A stretch of DNA of 64,000 nucleotides from Dipylidium caninum (lineage: Eukaryota; Platyhelminthes; Cestoda; Cyclophyllidea; Dipylidiidae): assembly GCA_017562135.1 (NCBI GenBank), contig QEYB01000250.1, positions 1-64,000 on the forward strand, written 5' to 3'. The position numbers and the translations under genes are program-made. The notes under the pieces are model-generated. The model had not been told where the DNA came from, made no database searches, and saw only the letters and a list, made by a program, of their open reading frames with translations. Of the stretch, positions 59,749-64,000 are shown in pieces; position 1 is the first letter of the stretch; the number at the start of each line of letters is the position of its first letter.

Positions 59749-60145
59749 ATGTGTGCGACTTCATATTATTTGGGTAATGCGTGTCTGCGGCTACGGGCTC
59801 TCATTAACGCTTCCATTAATGTGCAATTGAAAACTATCAGAGTTCGTGTCTATCTAACGGGAATGTCATGGAGTAAGGACATCCTAGACAAGGGACGCAA
59901 AATTGCTTGGATGACGATACACTTCGGGGAAGCCACTGACAATATCTTTGCTCAACTCATCGTCGTCTATCAACTGCCACCCATACTTCTTGACCTACTG
60001 CTTCCTGCCGCGGACTCCCCCTGCTGTCGAATGGATTCAACTGGTAAACCCCAACTCTAAGCACATGAATGTCCGCATTACATACAGAAAGGAAATGCTT
60101 GTGCAGTTCGAAGTCTTCCCGCGTAGGTTCAGCAGGCGCCGTTAA
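59749..60145 (+). CDS. Candidate beta-rich protein, two overlapping frames, unrecognised
   Basis: The frame from ATG 59749 encodes NVQLKTIRVRVYLTGMSWSK, then KIAWMTIHFGEATDNIFAQL. The overlapping frame to 60145 encodes PPAVEWIQLVNPNSKHMNVR, then ITYRKEMLVQFEVFPRR. Both show alternating hydrophobic strands, as in an all-beta domain. They need a frame change near 59970-60020, where a short intron or a frameshift would do. Family not recognised. Confidence 0.35.
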
Positions 60146-60851
60146 GTCGGATTGTGTTACGGACCATGCGACAGATCTTCGTGGGTGCTGAGAGGTACTG
60201 GAAATAGAGCTGCTGAGGTCGAAAGGGTTCAAGGCTCTTACTCATTAACCGATCAAGGGCATATGTCGACAATTTACCACATAAGCCTCTGAAGACGTTC
60301 CTTGTGGCCGTGCGGCTCGGTGGAAAATGGCCTATTGCTATTGCATCTGCTCTCGCAACCCGGCAAACTTCGCTCACTGATAACAGTAGGCGTTCGACCA
60401 GGCTGCTTCTGCCATGCCGCATCGCGTGCATCTTCTGGGCATCCCTGTGCATGTCATCCCGTGGAGACATTTGCCTAGCCGACGTAGTTCGTAGTGATGT
60501 TGAGCAGTCGCACCTGACACATAAGTTTCCCTAGCCCTGAAATGAATGCCACGGTACGTATCTTAATGAATGATGGTCCTTAAGCATGATTTCTGCAGTC
60601 CCATATCTTCTCTTAATCCTGTCTGTCTCGTCACCCTTTGGACTCATAGTAAGGGAATGCTAGATTTCGATACGACGAGTGCTGTATCATGTCGGGCCAA
60701 GAAAACCACAGTTTTTCTGCAGGAGATGCAAGCTAGAGACTGAGATTACGACAGATCTCAAAATATTTTTGCATCACATGAGGGACTCAAAAGGCAGCAT
60801 TTGTAACTGGTGGAAGTGGAGGTTTCGGCAGAACTGCAGAAGGAGAGTGGA

Positions 60852-61334
60852 ATGGCCGAGGAGATTGGCATGAAAGGTGAGATCGAGCCAGAGTCAATAT
60901 TATTGGCAGAAACGGAGATAAAAAAAGTTGCGAGTGGAGGCCAAAGCTCAAGGCGAGACGGAAATAGTGAGGAAATAGAAACGCAAACGGAATTGGAAAT
61001 GGAAACGGAGGGGGATTGGGAAGAGGAGGTAGAAACAGAGATGGAGGTAGACATGGAAGCTGAGACGAGACGAGGACCGAGAGGAAGCAGGAAGACGAGT
61101 GGGAGAGAGGAAGAGGGAGAAGGAGGAATGAGCACAAAAGAATCGTTATTAGAGGTAGAGATATATGCAAAAATAAGCGGACGAATTAAAATTGCTGGAT
61201 TGCCGTGGCAATGGGATTCTGAGGAAGAGGACTCTGAGTCCGCGGAAGAAGCACTCACACGTATCCCTGAGTGTTCACCAACGAAGTCTTCGACCCGCCG
61301 GAAGTGTGGTCCAACGGTTACTAGTGAGCATTGA
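60852..61334 (+). CDS. Acidic low-complexity ORF, 160 codons
   Basis: The frame opens earlier (a GTG at 60810), but the first ATG is at 60852. The middle is an imperfect E-T-E/E-M-E/E-V-E repeat (ETQTELEMETEGDWEEEVET, then EMEVDMEAETRRG), followed by a less repetitive part (SLLEVEIYAKISGRIKIAGL) and an acidic SEEEDSESAEEAL block. The DNA is a purine-rich tract, so the frame could be an artefact of a degenerate microsatellite. However, the non-repetitive C-terminal third stays open and looks protein-like. The complementary strand is also open, as expected for such a tract. Confidence 0.3.
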   Translation: MAEEIGMKGEIEPESILLAETEIKKVASGGQSSRRDGNSEEIETQTELEMETEGDWEEEVETEMEVDMEAETRRGPRGSRKTSGREEEGEGGMSTKESLLEVEIYAKISGRIKIAGLPWQWDSEEEDSESAEEALTRIPECSPTKSSTRRKCGPTVTSEH

Positions 61335-61339
61335 CTGAA

Positions 61340-62790
61340 AACGTTTCTCCTCGGCGTAGGTTCTAACCCAAAGCGTTACAGCAAGGAAGCCACCACCGGG
61401 GAAGCCATCTACAGGCTCATCTGTATGGCATTGATATAATCCTCTTGAACATGGTGGAAGTTTGGTGTTAAATCCTTTGGTATTGAAATGCAATGAACTT
61501 TCCTATGTTGCAGCGGAAGAGAAGAATCACAAGTGTATTTTGCTGCTTCGGCAGGAAGAGGCAGAATATAATAGGCGTCCTTCGGCCTCCAGTAGATTAA
61601 CCCCTCCTTTTTTCCTATGCGGCTTGATTAATAGGGCGCAAACTAACCAACAGTTCGATGTTCGTAGATCATCTGTTGGTATGTTTAACTCTAAAACCCT
61701 TCTTTACTTCTTCCGCGTCTTCCGATTTTTCTTCCTCTTCTATGGGGTACTGAGACGCACTTTCATCGGGCTCAGTGCATTCTTTAAATTTCAATCTGGT
61801 AATCCTCTAACCTGAGGCTAATTTCACTTTCCTCGTGTGTTACTTTTTGACTGCTCTCCTCTTGTTGGCGGTCAATTATCGGTCCCCATTGCCATCTAGG
61901 GATAACTCCGTCATCAGCACTTCCAAAACTGCTGTCTTTAAGACCATTCAATTTGTAAAATAAAAAACAACAAAGATAAGGTTTTTGTAGACTTTTATTT
62001 TACCACAGAAGGAAGCCATTCTCATCAAAGCCGCATCATCATGCATGAAATGTTGAACTAGTGGCTTGGGCTTAATAATAACGGGCTTCATTGCATGATA
62101 AAGCACTGAAAATGTAAAAAAATGATAAATGGAGCCTCTGGCATAGCTCAGAAGTGAGCAGTATGGAAATTAAAGATGAAATTTTGACAGTAACTCAATC
62201 ACTGATCGATAATACCAAGAAACCCCCGAAGGTAACAAATATATGTTAGCCAAAGCGACTATATATTTGTCATTCAAATAATTACAAGTCAACAAATAAT
62301 AAACAAAAAATGCATTATTATTGTTCATTTCAATGACTAAAAAACTAGACGACGCCCTGACAGATGATGTATTTCGCGATGAAACTGCTAAACAAATAGA
62401 GGAACAGTAGTGCAACTTCGTATAAAACAATGGTATAAGCCTCGAATGCCATAAATAAGGTGTTAATACGTTTGCAGGCTAAATTGGAGAAGGCAGTCGA
62501 CTTAGAATGGTCGGTTGTAAGAACGATTGCCATTTTAAGTGGATTGAGCGCAGGTGACGGCACGAGAATTTACGGATCGGCATGAACCCCGATCATTTGA
62601 GGTGGGAATGTGACTATTGCAGACGATGTCTTGCTGCTTATCGATTTATTACCCTTCCTAAACAACAATTCCTCTTTGCTGGACTCTGGACGATAGCCTG
62701 CATGTTATCATCCGCAATGCGCTTCAAAAGGGACTTCCTACTACATCGTCTTGGATAGTCGTGGATAGGAGTTAGTCAGCTTATTAAGAG
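61340..62790. other. AT-richer non-genic stretch
   Basis: No supported gene. AATAAA-type words occur at 61961 and around 62300. A tRNA-like word near 62140 was checked and rejected. Confidence 0.4.
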
Positions 62791-62799
62791 GAAAGCTGT

Positions 62800-63320
62800 T
62801 CCATTAAAGCTCCATATAATCGGAGTGAGAATGGTATTCTTCAGATCAAGGGTGCTTCCACTGCAGGCGTGGATGTCTAACGCGAACATATTTCCCATTC
62901 TTGGTGGATGAAGATACTAAAAGATTATAAGTGGCGCTCGAAGATTCTCACTAAAACCATTCCTGTTCATGTAAAAAATGGAAGGTACATACTAATTGTT
63001 AACTAATGAAGAATAAGTAAATATGCGTTGACATAAAATTGCTGCGGCCTCGACTCGCTTTTCAAATCCCTTCTCTAATTACCGATTTGGCTGTACTTAC
63101 ATTAGATAACCTTAATAAGGATGAATTTGTGTGTAGTGAAAAAGAATTTATGGCTTGCAAATATCTCAAATTGTACTTTGTTGATTCTCCAGGAAGTCCG
63201 AAGGCCAGTCGTCACAGACCCATTGTGGTGTCACGTATCGAAGTCAATGGAAATATATTGTCCGAATATTCGCGAGCAGATGTTGTTGCACGGGATCGTA
63301 TAAGCGGTGTGTAGACTTGC
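62800..63320 (+). repeat. Dispersed repeat family 2, copy E, with a residual ORF
   Basis: Aligns with the reverse complement of about 31490-32050. The frame at 63039-63314 is open for 91 codons and encodes LNKDEFVCSEKEFMACKYLK, then LYFVDSPGSPKASRHRPIVV, ending DVVARDRISGV. Copy D carries the matching segment with stops. An upstream frame here (AREHISHSWWM-like, then VHVKNGRYILIVN) matches AEHISHF and LHVENGRHALMF in copy D. So the repeat probably derives from a coding element or a duplicated gene. Confidence 0.55.
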
Positions 63321-63982
63321 CTGACGAGTAATTTGCCACGCCCCGGGAACTTTCGTATGTACAACAACTCTGGCATACAAATTAGTTTTCACTGTCTCAG
63401 TAATGAATGCCATCGTCCACACGTCGCCTCCAGAGCCTCCGAAGCAATGTCATTGGAGCTGTAGATTGTAGCCGCCATTATAGGCAATGCTGAACCAAAC
63501 ATACCATTGCCATCTTCCTACATCACTACTATTACTGCCCAAGTGAAACTCGAAAAAAAGCCATACGAATGTGTATAAACACCTGGTTTATCGAGTGTCT
63601 GCATAACTTTATGATTTTGTTTTCAGAAGTAAACAGGTTTGCCTCGAACTCCAAACTGCCTGACGTCCCATGGAACGCAACGAAAGAGCGCAAAATGTTA
63701 CAGTTCTGCCATGTATCCATTCGAGTGCTGACACGCAATATCCACGTCCAATTGTTATCTTTCTGTGTCACTGTACTGAAGGTGTGTGCTATCAGACTCG
63801 TTGAAGTGAAGCATTACTAACCAACTAAGCCTCACTCTCCAAGTCACATTGAGTATCAAAAGACGGCGGTTATTAAGATATTTATTAATATACCTAACAG
63901 ACAGAAAGCATATTTGATACAATGTTTTTTGAAACAAAGTAATTTACTATTTATACAATTCAAAGAAAGTAGAATATTGTTT

Positions 63983-64000
63983 TCCTCCTCCTCCTCCTCC
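63983..64000 (+). repeat. (TCC)n microsatellite running off the window end
   Basis: Six CCT/TCC triplets at the very end. The same motif as at 25773-25804. The true length is unknown because the window stops here. Confidence 0.9.

Noticed and set aside
60787..61258. Hydrophobic Ser/Leu/Pro-rich minus-strand ORFs that look like membrane proteins
   Set aside because: They are the complement of the purine-rich acidic tract. Composition alone explains both strands being open.
62129..62200. tRNA-like A box (TAGCTCAGAAGTGAGCA)
   Set aside because: No B box at the right distance and no acceptor-stem pairing.
1..64000. Prokaryotic or viral origin of the window
   Set aside because: No operons, ribosome binding sites or dense ORFs. 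Instead there are introns, a 5S tandem array with Pol III boxes and AATAAA signals.

Overview
This window looks like nuclear DNA of an animal. Genes are broken into short exons with GT/AG introns, tandem 5S rRNA genes carry internal Pol III control regions, AATAAA poly(A) signals occur, and there are no operons or long bacterial-type ORFs. The 5S sequence (118 nt, closing-stem sequence and box C spelling TTGCATGGGTGACC), the small introns (about 70-140 bp) and the many diverged repeats would fit a flatworm, possibly a tapeworm. That placement is an inference from memory of the family and was not tested by a search.

Layout. Positions 1-2.3 kb hold one copy of an old dispersed repeat (family 1). 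I see no gene I can defend between 2.3 and 8.4 kb. Positions 8.42-16.73 kb are a tandem array of twelve 5S rRNA genes, all on the minus strand, with a period near 689 bp. The right half of the array is almost perfectly homogeneous. The left half is peppered with small indels. Only about 20-30 bp beyond the array, at 16.75 kb, begins a 12.5-kb cluster (16.75-29.3 kb) of a multi-exon gene family. It has two well-preserved copies (17.0-18.84 kb and 24.3-27.05 kb), one pseudogene (about 27.97-29.33 kb) and several more diverged exon relics. The encoded protein is an Ig-like, N-glycosylatable extracellular protein whose last coding exons give a small-residue linker, a short hydrophobic stretch and then a stop, which suggests a GPI anchor. 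I do not recognise this family, and it is the best candidate here for something undescribed.

Positions 29.3-49.6 kb are mostly non-genic. Repeat family 1 recurs there as two collinear arms in opposite orientation (about 36.76-39.81 kb and 43.74-48.2 kb), and part of repeat family 2 lies at 31.3-32.05 kb (second copy at 62.8-63.32 kb). A few weak exon candidates are listed. At 49.70-50.70 kb is the longest intact ORF of the window: a minus-strand, single-exon gene for a 335-aa orphan protein with an N-myristoylation-type start and a downstream AATAAA. At 52.2-52.9 kb a CCAAT-box palindrome and a TATA box lie correctly spaced upstream of an ATG, marking the start of another gene. Positions 55.9-57.4, 59.7-60.2 and 60.8-61.3 kb hold further coding-like frames, some split by frameshifts or introns.

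Limits: exon calls rest on paralog comparison inside the window, splice consensus and reading-phase bookkeeping. No database search, aligner or gene predictor was run.
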